33,530 nucleotides of DNA, from contig JAOAEV010000080.1 of the NCBI GenBank assembly GCA_026416585.1, positions 1 to 33,530 on the forward strand, read 5' to 3'. Below, piece by piece: positions 18,741 to 27,108 of this stretch (position 1 is its first letter; every line of letters begins with the position of its first letter). The notes below the pieces were generated by a model. It was not told where the DNA came from. It searched no databases and worked only from the letters and a program-made list of their open reading frames with translations. The translations under genes were made by a program, and so were the position numbers. Origin of the DNA: Chlorobiota bacterium. GTDB taxonomy: Bacteria; Bacteroidota; Ignavibacteria; Kapaibacteriales; NICIL-2.

Positions 18741-18748
18741 TCCTCCTA
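18741..18748 (-). promoter_or_regulatory. Strong Shine-Dalgarno-like motif TAGGAGGA upstream of the 1440-aa secreted protein
   Basis: Plus strand tcctccta, 3 nt from the ATG on the minus strand. Confidence 0.6.
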
Positions 18749-18883
18749 CTCTATGGTTGATGGGATAAATAAGGGCTCATAAGTGCAATCGTGTTTCAAG
18801 TGATTCTACGCATAGCCGATATTATGCGATGAACTAAAATACAATAAAAAAAAATAATATCCAAACGTGTTGCGCATGATTCT

Positions 18884-19747
18884 ATGAACATCGTCGAACA
18901 CCTGCAACAGACACATGAATTTGCGTCGCTGCCGACAGTCGCTGCACGACTTTTGTCAATGTTGGAGGACGACCAAATTGATATCCGGACAATCGCGCAA
19001 TTTGTTGAACAAGATGTTGCAATCGCCGCAAAAGTCATCCGAGTGGCGAACTCACCAATTTTTGGCTTACGTGTGCCAGTTGCTTCGATATCTCAGGCTA
19101 TCATGACGATAGGACTCAATCGGGTATCCAATATCGTACTTGGAGTGAGCATCTACTCAAAGTTCATTTTACTCCGTACCCTTGCGGGAGATTACCTCCA
19201 AAAGTTTTGGATGCATTCGGCTGTTGCCGCAACACTTGCTCGGTCATTGGCACGATATGTTCGATGCGATTTCCAAGAGTTAGAATTTCTCACTGCGCTC
19301 GTGCATGATATCGGCAAGCTTGCGATGCTACAGTTAGATCCAGAGCGCTTCGGTTTAGTCCACCAGGCAATAGATGCGGGAATAGATGAACTCGAATCTG
19401 AACGCCAATACTTCGATGCGGCACACACCGAAGTCGGAGAAGTCATTGCAAATCTGTGGAAATTACCGCCGCAAGTGCAAGTGGCAATCAAGCTGCATCA
19501 TGAGAACCAACTCCATAATGATGAACTATCACCCCTACTAAGTGTTGTACGTGTTGCCGATCTTGCAGCCGAATCGTACGGGTTTACTTCAGGAGAAAAG
19601 ATCGATAAGCCGATTCATGAGACGATTCACTGGAAGAAGTTAGAATCAATTTCCCCACAACCGTTTGATCCCGAACAGATCGATGTGATATTCCAAAACG
19701 ACATTGCATCTGCGCATACATTGATCGAAGCCCTTACCATCAACTGA
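18884..19747 (+). CDS. HDOD domain protein
   Basis: LPTVAARLLSMLEDDQIDIRTIAQFVEQDVAIAAKVIRVANSPIFGL...ISQAIMTIGLNRVSNIVLGVS plus ALVHDIGKLAML, AHTEVGEVIANLWKLP and IKLHHE. Confidence 0.88.
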   Translation: MNIVEHLQQTHEFASLPTVAARLLSMLEDDQIDIRTIAQFVEQDVAIAAKVIRVANSPIFGLRVPVASISQAIMTIGLNRVSNIVLGVSIYSKFILLRTLAGDYLQKFWMHSAVAATLARSLARYVRCDFQELEFLTALVHDIGKLAMLQLDPERFGLVHQAIDAGIDELESERQYFDAAHTEVGEVIANLWKLPPQVQVAIKLHHENQLHNDELSPLLSVVRVADLAAESYGFTSGEKIDKPIHETIHWKKLESISPQPFDPEQIDVIFQNDIASAHTLIEALTIN

Positions 19748-19771
19748 GTGTATCCATAGAAGGGGAGTATG

Positions 19772-19779
19772 TAGTTTTG
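19772..19779 (+). promoter_or_regulatory. TAGTTTTG (TAnnTTTG) candidate -7 element for lgt
   Basis: Exact match to TAnnTTTG 33 nt upstream of the likely lgt ATG; no convincing -33 TTG at the right spacing. Confidence 0.25.
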
Positions 19780-19812
19780 TTCGTTTGTTGCTGGATAAGC
19801 TATCCGTACTGC

Positions 19813-20652
19813 ATGAAGCCGATTCTTTTCAACCTCGGGCCGATTACGGTGTACAGCTTCGGTCTTATGATGGCACTGGCGTTCTTGACCGCGAACTGGT
19901 TGTTTTCACGTCGTGCTCGGCAGCTCGGTTGGAGCGAGAAATTCGTTTCTGCTATTACGTTTATCGCGCTGATAGGGGGTATCATTGGTGCGAAGTTGTT
20001 CCATTTGTTGGAATACCCCGAGATCTTTCTCCGTGACCCAATTGGCGCTGTTTTCAGCGGTGAGGGGCTGACGTTTCATGGGGGATTGATTATTGCGGCA
20101 ATAAGCATCGGTGTATTTGTAAAACGCAAGGGCGTGCCTTTTTTCGTATTAGCCGACGCTTTAGCACCATCACTGATCCTTGCGTATGGGATCGGTCGTA
20201 TTGGTTGTCAATTGGCAGGGGACGGCGATTATGGCATACCAAGTAAACTACCTTGGGCAATGACATATCCTAATGGAACTGTTCCAACCCTTTCTCATAT
20301 CAACCTCGAGCTCCGGCAGAAATACGAACAAATGTATCCTGGCGAGCCTGTTCCTTCCGACATTGCCGTTCATCCAGCGCCAGTGTATGAAACTCTTGCG
20401 TCTGTGCTCATTTTTTTCATCCTGTACCGATTGCAGCAGCGAAACCAACATCCAGATGGATGGCTATTTGCACTCTACTTGGTGTTGGCTGGGCTTGAGC
20501 GGTTCTTGGTCGAATTTATCCGACTCAACCCTACCTACGGTGGGCTTTCGCAGGCTCAGTGGGTATCGCTGGGAATGATCGTCTGCGGAGCTATCCTGCT
20601 CATGGTTCGATCGACTCGTGCTCCTTCACAAGCTGCTCGATCCACCCCATAA
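19813..20652 (+). CDS. lgt: Prolipoprotein diacylglyceryl transferase (listed ORF starts at 19777; internal Met at 19813 preferred)
   Basis: MKPILFNLGPITVYSFGLMMALAF...GGIIGAKLFHLLEYP...GEGLTFHGGLI...YGIGRIGCQLAGDGDYG...HPAPVYETL...RFLVEFIRLNP are Lgt signatures. Confidence 0.96.
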   Translation: MKPILFNLGPITVYSFGLMMALAFLTANWLFSRRARQLGWSEKFVSAITFIALIGGIIGAKLFHLLEYPEIFLRDPIGAVFSGEGLTFHGGLIIAAISIGVFVKRKGVPFFVLADALAPSLILAYGIGRIGCQLAGDGDYGIPSKLPWAMTYPNGTVPTLSHINLELRQKYEQMYPGEPVPSDIAVHPAPVYETLASVLIFFILYRLQQRNQHPDGWLFALYLVLAGLERFLVEFIRLNPTYGGLSQAQWVSLGMIVCGAILLMVRSTRAPSQAARSTP

Positions 20653-21868
20653 CTTTCTCGCTGACGCCTACTACCTCTGCGAGCGTGTGAGCATATCTGC
20701 GTGCTCGTAGCTGCAACGAATCATTGTCAAGCAGCTCCTGTACCCATGCAATCGCATGGTGGCTCGAGTTGATGATACGTAAACTCTCATGATGGAGGAG
20801 ATCATAGGCATCGTCACTACGTCTAATCCGTGGACCGCAGGAAACAGGAATCCCCGCCATTGCGGGCTCTATCAGACTGTGTACTCCTGCACCAAACCCA
20901 CCACCAACATAGGCGGCGGAAGCATAGCGGTAAAGCGAAGACAAAATCCCGATTTGATTGACAACAACAACTGGTGCCTGAGTATTCGAATCAACAGCTT
21001 CACTTGACAAGACTGATTCATTGAAGAGGCGGAGCAACCGTTTGCAAGTACGTGGGGTAGGTTCATGTGGAACAATGATTAGTTGTAACTGCTGCCGAAT
21101 GTGTTGGTCTAGCATATTCCATGCTTTTGCCCACAGTCGTTCATCGGTATGCCATGTGCTGCCAAGTATAAGCCGGAAACGTCGTGTGTCTAGAAACGGG
21201 GGATGTATAGGGGAAACCTTTGATGCAATCGCTGCCAGTTGATCGATGCGAGTATCTGGAAGGGTCAAGAGAGGCGTTGCGACTTGGAGATGTCGAAATC
21301 GTTCGGCGTGCGTCGGAGAACGCGCGATGACCATGGAGAGCTGATTGTATAGGCAACGGTAATAGCTTCTGAGAAGATTTGAAAGTCCAGAAGAAGGGAA
21401 TGTCGCATTGACGAGAATAATCGGAATTTTTCTCTTGGAAAGCTGGTGAACGATATTCCACCACAGATCGTAACGCGACACAATGACTACTCGAGGATGA
21501 ATACCTTCGATAAAGCGCCGAGCATTCCATGGCGTATCGTATGGAAGCAGAAAGAGTTTGTTGTACGGTACATCAGGATGCTCGCGATATGCAGATGGAG
21601 AAAACACGCTTACCGTAATTGATGCCTCTGGATACCGACTTCGTACGAGCCGAATAAGTGGCTTGATTTGCTCGAGTTCTCCAGCCGAAGCTGCGTGGAA
21701 CCAGAAGGTGAGCCTATCTCCAGATTGTTGTTGTAGTGAAGAAGTCTGTAAACGAAGTATGTGGTGGCGAGTGCGAAGCTTGGGAAAGAACACTGCCAAC
21801 ACTCGTGCCGCAGTAGCGAGGATGGCAACAGTCAGTATATGGATGCAGTGCCAGATGGCACACATCAA
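20600..21868 (-). CDS. waaA: 3-deoxy-D-manno-octulosonic acid transferase (Kdo transferase, GT30)
   Basis: FWFHAASAGELEQIKPLIRLVR; DTPWNARRFIEGIHPRVVIVSRYDLWWNIVHQLSKRKIPIILVNATF; GSTWHTDERLW; YVGGGFGAGVHSLIEPAMAGIPVSCGPRI. Confidence 0.93.
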   Translation of the reverse strand: MMCAIWHCIHILTVAILATAARVLAVFFPKLRTRHHILRLQTSSLQQQSGDRLTFWFHAASAGELEQIKPLIRLVRSRYPEASITVSVFSPSAYREHPDVPYNKLFLLPYDTPWNARRFIEGIHPRVVIVSRYDLWWNIVHQLSKRKIPIILVNATFPSSGLSNLLRSYYRCLYNQLSMVIARSPTHAERFRHLQVATPLLTLPDTRIDQLAAIASKVSPIHPPFLDTRRFRLILGSTWHTDERLWAKAWNMLDQHIRQQLQLIIVPHEPTPRTCKRLLRLFNESVLSSEAVDSNTQAPVVVVNQIGILSSLYRYASAAYVGGGFGAGVHSLIEPAMAGIPVSCGPRIRRSDDAYDLLHHESLRIINSSHHAIAWVQELLDNDSLQLRARRYAHTLAEVVGVSEKVMGWIEQLVKEHESIEP

Positions 21869-22626
21869 CGCCCCTTAAATGCTGGTGTACGCTTTTCCAA
21901 AAATGCTGCAGTGCCCTCGCGAAAATCTTCTGTCCCACACAAGATCCCAAATTCTCGTGCCTCGACATCCATTGCCGAAAGCTGTACCCCGTAAGTACAA
22001 TGAAGGATACTTGTAAGAGCTGTCTTCGGTAATGCTTCGAGCTGGGCGCAAAAACGCAATGTTTCTTCCAATAACTTCTCATGGGGATAAACACGATTGA
22101 CCAATCCCAACGTATGGGCTCGGTCGGCGGCAAGGTACTCGCCCGTTAGCATGAACTCAACTGCACGTGCAACGCCAATCAAGCGAGTCAAACGTTGTGT
22201 CCCGCCATATCCTGGAATGATGCCGAGCTTAACTTCGGGTTGACCGAACACAGCAGTCTCTGCTGCAAAGCGAAGATGACACGCCATTGCCAGTTCACAT
22301 CCCCCTCCAAGAGCATATCCGTTGACGGCAGCAATTACAGGTATTGGGGAAGATTCAATGAGTTGGAACACATATTGCCCACGCTGTGCAAAATCCTGAC
22401 CCGTATCACGAGAGCACGCAGCAAGCTCTGCGATATCCGCGCCTGCAGCAAAGGCTTTGCCACTGCCCGTGACAACAATACTGCGATGTGATTGAAAAAA
22501 CTGCTCGTCTGAGAAAATCCTTCGCAGCTCCTCCAACATTATGCTATTGATAGCATTCAATTTATCGGGACGATACAGAGTAACAACCAACGTTGAACCG
22601 CGCGTTTCGAGTTGAAGTGTTGACAT
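21865..22626 (-). CDS. Enoyl-CoA hydratase/isomerase family protein (crotonase); preferred start 22626, listed ORF begins at 22671
   Basis: GKAFAAGADIAELA, ALGGGCELAMACHLRFAAETAVFGQPEVKLGIIPGYGGTQRLTR; both conserved catalytic Glu positions present. Confidence 0.92.
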   Translation of the reverse strand: MSTLQLETRGSTLVVTLYRPDKLNAINSIMLEELRRIFSDEQFFQSHRSIVVTGSGKAFAAGADIAELAACSRDTGQDFAQRGQYVFQLIESSPIPVIAAVNGYALGGGCELAMACHLRFAAETAVFGQPEVKLGIIPGYGGTQRLTRLIGVARAVEFMLTGEYLAADRAHTLGLVNRVYPHEKLLEETLRFCAQLEALPKTALTSILHCTYGVQLSAMDVEAREFGILCGTEDFREGTAAFLEKRTPAFKGR

Positions 22627-22670
22627 AAGCAAAAACTCAGAATCCGAAATTCTACTGATGACAGAACGCA

Positions 22671-22697
22671 CAAAGATATTGCAATTTGTACCACCAA
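22671..22697 (-). promoter_or_regulatory. Candidate promoter for crotonase-waaA: TTG-N16-TATCTTTG
   Basis: Plus strand CAAAGATA (22671..22678) and CAA (22695..22697), same N16 spacing as the rimP promoter candidate. Confidence 0.5.
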
Positions 22698-22699
22698 CG

Positions 22700-22727
22700 T
22701 TGGACCTACATAGCGTACATTTATAAT
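22700..22727 (+). promoter_or_regulatory. Candidate sigma70-type promoter TTGGAC-N16-TATAAT for the small membrane protein
   Basis: TTGGAC 22700..22705, TATAAT 22722..22727, about 30 nt upstream of ATG 22758. Confidence 0.4.
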
Positions 22728-22757
22728 CTTGTCGTTCAAAGAATAGTGCAACAGAAC

Positions 22758-23231
22758 ATGAGAGAATCAGGGCTCAGTTTATCCAACTCAGCAATTGAGT
22801 ACGAGCTCCGTCGGATACAACGGAAGCACTGGTTAAGGTATGTAACGATAGAGTCCCTTCTTGGTCTTGTAGTGGGGTATTATGCATTGCCGAGAATTCA
22901 ATTGTGTTATGCGGTGGTTGGTGTGTTGGCGCTGTTTGTCGGGGTACAATTGTCGCTACTGCGGCAGCATCGTCGTACATGGCAGTCAGATCGAATCGTT
23001 CGATTACTCGATGCGATCGAGCGACTGGGAATAGGTACTGCTTTATTTGCGTTGTGTGTGTATGTATTGCTTGATTCAGTGCCACACGGTGATTTTGTTG
23101 CAACGCTATCATGGACTGGGTTCTGGATTGTTGCTGGTAGTGCAGGAGGTGAGTACCGATGGCAGTATTGGCAATTTCCGACGTTAGGACGTGTTGAGCA
23201 GGTTCGCTACCTTTGCAGGTGTGGGCGTTGA
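22758..23231 (+). CDS. Hypothetical multi-spanning membrane protein (listed ORF starts at 22686; Met at 22758 preferred)
   Basis: Several hydrophobic segments (YVTIESLLGLVVGYYALP; CYAVVGVLALFVGVQLSLL; IGTALFALCVYVLLD; WTGFWIVAGSAGG); no family recognised. Confidence 0.6.
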   Translation: MRESGLSLSNSAIEYELRRIQRKHWLRYVTIESLLGLVVGYYALPRIQLCYAVVGVLALFVGVQLSLLRQHRRTWQSDRIVRLLDAIERLGIGTALFALCVYVLLDSVPHGDFVATLSWTGFWIVAGSAGGEYRWQYWQFPTLGRVEQVRYLCRCGR

Positions 23232-23261
23232 TGCTTAGAGCATCTTTGATGTCCACAGCTT

Positions 23262-24803
23262 ATGCGTATTTCGATATTGATCGAACGAATGTTCAATAGG
23301 ACTACATCTGCTCAGCTTATACTGACCACTACCATTTTTACGCTTGTTATTGTGACGTTGTCAACAGTAGTGTGTGTGCCTGCATCGAGCGCACGGCTGA
23401 GTGTGACATTGTTGCTTACCAAGCAGAAACAGCTAACAGGCAAAGCAAAACACCAACGACGGGCTGTTACATCGCCATCAAAGAAAAAGCTCCAGCGTAA
23501 CCGTCGTACCTATCGACCCCAACGTCGAATAAAAAGTACAAGTATCAACTCGCAAACAGCGGCGATTCGGTCGGTAACGATTGTGCGAGATTCATTGCTT
23601 GTACCTGGCATCATTTATCGGATGCTCGATGTTACGCTTGCTGACTCAGCGCATGCTATTGTTCATGCAGTCACATGTGTTGTGCGTAATCCCCGCTACT
23701 CGATCGACCTTGTACCCTCGCGCGATCGAATTGGTGGCCTCGAATCTGTGCCGGCGATAGCCATGCGCCTTGATACAACCTTCAATCGTGATGTACTTGT
23801 GGCCATCAATGCCAGCTTTTGGCGTGCTGGTACCAACATCCCAATTGGTGTAACGGTCTGCGGGGGGGAAATTGTGAGTAACCGCGCAGCTCAGTGGTAC
23901 ACTCTGTGGCTCGATCGTCGCTATAGACCATGGTTCGATAGCTCATACATCGAAACAAAATTGATTCTTTCGAACGGAACGGCATATCCCATTGAGGCAA
24001 TCAATTGTAATGCTACCAGTGATACACTGGTGATGTACAATCGCTGGGCAGGAGATAGTATCCCTATTCGCTCATTTATGCTGGATTCTATGAATATGAC
24101 AGTTGATGCTGGATTAATCGTACAGCTCGATACGCTGGATCCTGTTCCTACTCCACGTGAGCGTAGTACTATTGTTGCCACAGAGTACAGAAACTGGTAC
24201 GCACACCTTTGCCGTCGAAAAATTCTACTACGTTATTTACGTCCCCCGGCGATCAATAGCACGACACCATGTTTAGTGTTAGCTGTTCGCGATAGTGGAG
24301 CGGTTGAGGTGCCCCTTCGTGGCTGCATTGTGAGTCTTCCATCACATCATCCCCTTGCCACAGCGATTAACGCCGGCGATACGGTCCTTCTTTCGACACG
24401 TACAAGAATGAATGATTCAATTGAATTTCATGTAGCTGTCAGTGGAAGTCCTTTGTTGCTCCGACAGGGTGCTATCAAACCACACTTGGAAGATACAACC
24501 AAACGGGGCAGTCCCTTTATCGAACAGAGGTTAGCGCGAACTGCTGTTGGGACCGATGCGATTCAATCCGTGCTATATCTTATTGCTGTTGAAAAGTTGC
24601 CGAATAAATCGGTCGGGATGTCGTTGCGTGAGCTTGCCCAATTTCTTCGTCGGTTTGGCGCCTATGAAGCGATCAATTTCGATGGTGGTGGGTCTACTAC
24701 CATGGTTGTCGGTCGTACATGTGTCGTGCCTGCAGATGTGCAGAGGTATCGACCCGTTGCAAATAGCATAGTTGTGTGGCGACGCAAGGTGTCCTCTCGC
24801 TAA
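23262..24803 (+). CDS. Phosphodiester glycosidase (NAGPA-domain) family protein, secreted or membrane-anchored
   Basis: N-terminal hydrophobic segment; INASFWRAGTNIPIGVTVCGGEIV and AINFDGGGSTTMVV are characteristic of the NAGPA domain. Confidence 0.8.
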   Translation: MRISILIERMFNRTTSAQLILTTTIFTLVIVTLSTVVCVPASSARLSVTLLLTKQKQLTGKAKHQRRAVTSPSKKKLQRNRRTYRPQRRIKSTSINSQTAAIRSVTIVRDSLLVPGIIYRMLDVTLADSAHAIVHAVTCVVRNPRYSIDLVPSRDRIGGLESVPAIAMRLDTTFNRDVLVAINASFWRAGTNIPIGVTVCGGEIVSNRAAQWYTLWLDRRYRPWFDSSYIETKLILSNGTAYPIEAINCNATSDTLVMYNRWAGDSIPIRSFMLDSMNMTVDAGLIVQLDTLDPVPTPRERSTIVATEYRNWYAHLCRRKILLRYLRPPAINSTTPCLVLAVRDSGAVEVPLRGCIVSLPSHHPLATAINAGDTVLLSTRTRMNDSIEFHVAVSGSPLLLRQGAIKPHLEDTTKRGSPFIEQRLARTAVGTDAIQSVLYLIAVEKLPNKSVGMSLRELAQFLRRFGAYEAINFDGGGSTTMVVGRTCVVPADVQRYRPVANSIVVWRRKVSSR

Positions 24804-26134
24804 GGATACAACAAGTAGCGTGAACGCAGCTCAGCGAAATGTTGGGCTGTTGATCGGAAATCTGTGTTCGATGATAAACTGCCGTTCCATGCAAGAAACA
24901 CTCGATCACCGGTAATGCGAAAGAGCCTACTACGTACCTCGTCACGGGCAAGGCTCTCTCGTGCTGGAGGATATTTTCCTACCAGTGTTTCGAGCAATGC
25001 CATCGCGATTGAGTAATAGGAGAGTGCTTGTCCTGGCGTTGTTGTGAACCTTACGCCTTGGCAGACGGCATTTTGGAATACCCCCTTGTTCGGGGTGAAG
25101 GTGTAACGATACGCCGAAATTCTATATCGGCGAAATACATCGAGCAATGCAGCGATGAGGGAATCAGGCAATTCGGGAGCACCGATACATTCAAATGGAC
25201 TGTCGGTACCTATACCGACACTAACGGTACCAAGCTCGCCTAATAAACCCGTGATAGCCATCCCACGAATGGCGGCTATTGTAGGCACATTGGGCGAGGT
25301 CGGTAGCCATTCTGTGCCGATGTTCTCCCAATCAAGATGTCTCCGCCACCGCCGCATTTTGATGATGTGAAGCTCGCAACGGCGTGGCGTGTTAGTTGTA
25401 GAGTCATTGCTAAGCCACCCTTCATTGTTGATCATGAGTGCCAATTCCCCAATTGTCATTCCATGAATGTAGGGTACTGGCACTACGGTAAACGCTGTGC
25501 GTGGGGCAGTCGGGTCCGGTATGGCACCATCAAAGACTTCTCCGCCGAGCGGATTGGGACGATCCAGCACGTAAACAGGTATTCCGTACTCGGCACACGC
25601 ATCGAGCACCCAGTACAACGTCGCAAGTGTTGTCTGCGAGCGCAACCCAACATCCTGAAGATCAACCACAGTTGCATCGCACCCCTCGAGCATCGCTTTT
25701 GTGGGACGCCGTTGCACTCCAATAAGTGCTTGGACACGGACACCCGCGATGCTTTCCTGTTGGATGGTGCTAACTGGGCGGTTGCACCAGTAGCTGTATT
25801 CCGGTACCAGAATAGTTCGAACGATGATGGTTGTGGTGTTACCGAAAACCTCTGCTGTTTCGTGAAGCAGTCTTGTTCGACTTGCACTGTTGCAGACAAG
25901 TGCAATACGCTTTCCACGCAGTGGTTCAAATCGTAAATCGAGAATGTTATCAACCCCGAATTTGACAAGACGTAGCTGCCGGGTATCCCTGCTGCCACTC
26001 TGCTCGATACTCGGCGCGCTTGCAGTGGCGACGTCGAGAGCTGCGACAAGTAACACAGCAGCCATCGCAACACTACACCACTTCTGCCGACTAAGCCCTC
26101 GATACTCCTCACCAGGAGGAACAAGCCACTCCAT
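24800..26134 (-). CDS. DUF1343/NamZ-like (exo-beta-N-acetylmuramidase family) protein, divergent; preferred start 26134, listed ORF extends to 26503
   Basis: VDNILDLRFEPLRGKRIALVCNSASRTR; RRPTKAMLEGCDATVVDLQDVGLR; EYGIPVYVLDRPNPLGGEVFDGAIPDP; VPVPYIHGMTIGELALMINNEGWL are family landmarks. Sequence upstream of 26134 overlaps xerD in another frame. Confidence 0.78.
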   Translation of the reverse strand: MEWLVPPGEEYRGLSRQKWCSVAMAAVLLVAALDVATASAPSIEQSGSRDTRQLRLVKFGVDNILDLRFEPLRGKRIALVCNSASRTRLLHETAEVFGNTTTIIVRTILVPEYSYWCNRPVSTIQQESIAGVRVQALIGVQRRPTKAMLEGCDATVVDLQDVGLRSQTTLATLYWVLDACAEYGIPVYVLDRPNPLGGEVFDGAIPDPTAPRTAFTVVPVPYIHGMTIGELALMINNEGWLSNDSTTNTPRRCELHIIKMRRWRRHLDWENIGTEWLPTSPNVPTIAAIRGMAITGLLGELGTVSVGIGTDSPFECIGAPELPDSLIAALLDVFRRYRISAYRYTFTPNKGVFQNAVCQGVRFTTTPGQALSYYSIAMALLETLVGKYPPARESLARDEVRSRLFRITGDRVFLAWNGSLSSNTDFRSTAQHFAELRSRYLLYP

Positions 26135-26154
26135 GCTATGCCAAGGTGAAAATT

Positions 26155-27108
26155 TTACCACCGCGGGTGATATTGCCGATGCACCTCGCGCAAGTAGAGC
26201 CGATCGAGGTGCAAGTATATCTGCGTGGTTGAAATATCGGCGTGCCCGAGCATCTCTTGAACAGCACGAAGATCTGCTCCTGCTTCTACCAAGTGCGTAG
26301 CAAAGCAGTGTCGGAGTGTGTGGGGAGTAACGTGTGCTTTCAAGCCTGCCGCTTGTGCAGCATTCTGAACGATTGTCCAGACAGCCATTCGATTGAGCCG
26401 ACGTCCCCGATTCGACAGAAAAAGCGCGCCTGGTTTGTAGCGTGGTGAGAGTAGTAACGGATAGGCATCGTGTTGATAGCGTCCGATCCAGTCCAATGCG
26501 CATTGTCCAATTGGTATCAGTCGTTCCTTTGATCCTTTACCGACCACCCGAAGCAATCCTTCGTCAGGTGATATGTCGCTGGCACGAAGTGAACATAACT
26601 CGCTCACTCGCAAACCGCATCCATAGAGAACCTCCAATACTGCACGGTCCCGAATACCGGTTGGTGTTGAGGTATCTACTGCTTCAAGAATACTGAATAC
26701 TTCCTCGACGCGCAAAACAGCGGGAAGAGTTCGTTCGAACGAAGGGGTCTCTAGCAATTGAGTTGGATCATTGTCTGTGTGGCTTGTTGCGATTGTGAAG
26801 CGGTGAAATTGGCGCACAGCACTCAAATAGCGGGCAAGGCTACGGGAGGAAATACCTGCCCGAGACAGCGATTCTAAAAACGAAAGAACCGAACGCTCCT
26901 CAACAGCTGAAAGCGACACAATGCCCAGTTCCCGGAGGTGATCGAAATAGCGCCGTACGTTGTGAAGATATGCTTCGATTGTTAGCTCCGACAGACCCTT
27001 CTCAAATCGTAGGTACAACCTAAATTCTTCCAAGAGACGTTCGTAGAAGTCGTCAGGATTGTCGTTGTGGGTCGGTTGAGGTTTGGTTTTCACGGGAGAG
27101 AGTGGCAT
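26155..27108 (-). CDS. Tyrosine recombinase XerC/XerD-like (listed start 27177; internal Met 27108 preferred)
   Basis: Full catalytic set: GLRVSEL (R), GKGSKERLIP (K), HTLRHCFATH (HxxR), LGHADISTTQIYLH (H...Y); N-terminal SAM-like core-binding domain. Confidence 0.92.
   Translation of the reverse strand: MPLSPVKTKPQPTHNDNPDDFYERLLEEFRLYLRFEKGLSELTIEAYLHNVRRYFDHLRELGIVSLSAVEERSVLSFLESLSRAGISSRSLARYLSAVRQFHRFTIATSHTDNDPTQLLETPSFERTLPAVLRVEEVFSILEAVDTSTPTGIRDRAVLEVLYGCGLRVSELCSLRASDISPDEGLLRVVGKGSKERLIPIGQCALDWIGRYQHDAYPLLLSPRYKPGALFLSNRGRRLNRMAVWTIVQNAAQAAGLKAHVTPHTLRHCFATHLVEAGADLRAVQEMLGHADISTTQIYLHLDRLYLREVHRQYHPRW

Noticed and set aside
19793-19805. GGATA-AGC-TATCC mini-hairpin just upstream of lgt
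   Set aside because: Only 5 bp with a 3-nt loop; could easily be chance and has no supporting feature.
24796-24827. CGCTA...TAGCG inverted repeat at the NAGPA/NamZ-like junction as a terminator
   Set aside because: 5-bp stem, 13-nt loop and no T-tract on either strand; not a convincing terminator.
25337-25936. 199-aa plus-strand ORF
   Set aside because: Antisense to the NamZ-like gene, which shows clear family motifs in its own frame.
25483-26124. 213-aa minus-strand ORF
   Set aside because: Alternative frame within the NamZ-like gene; no family features.
26135-26503. N-terminal extension of the 567-aa ORF
   Set aside because: Overlaps the xer coding region in a different frame and has an Arg/Ser/Cys-rich shadow-like sequence; Met at 26134 gives a plausible export signal.
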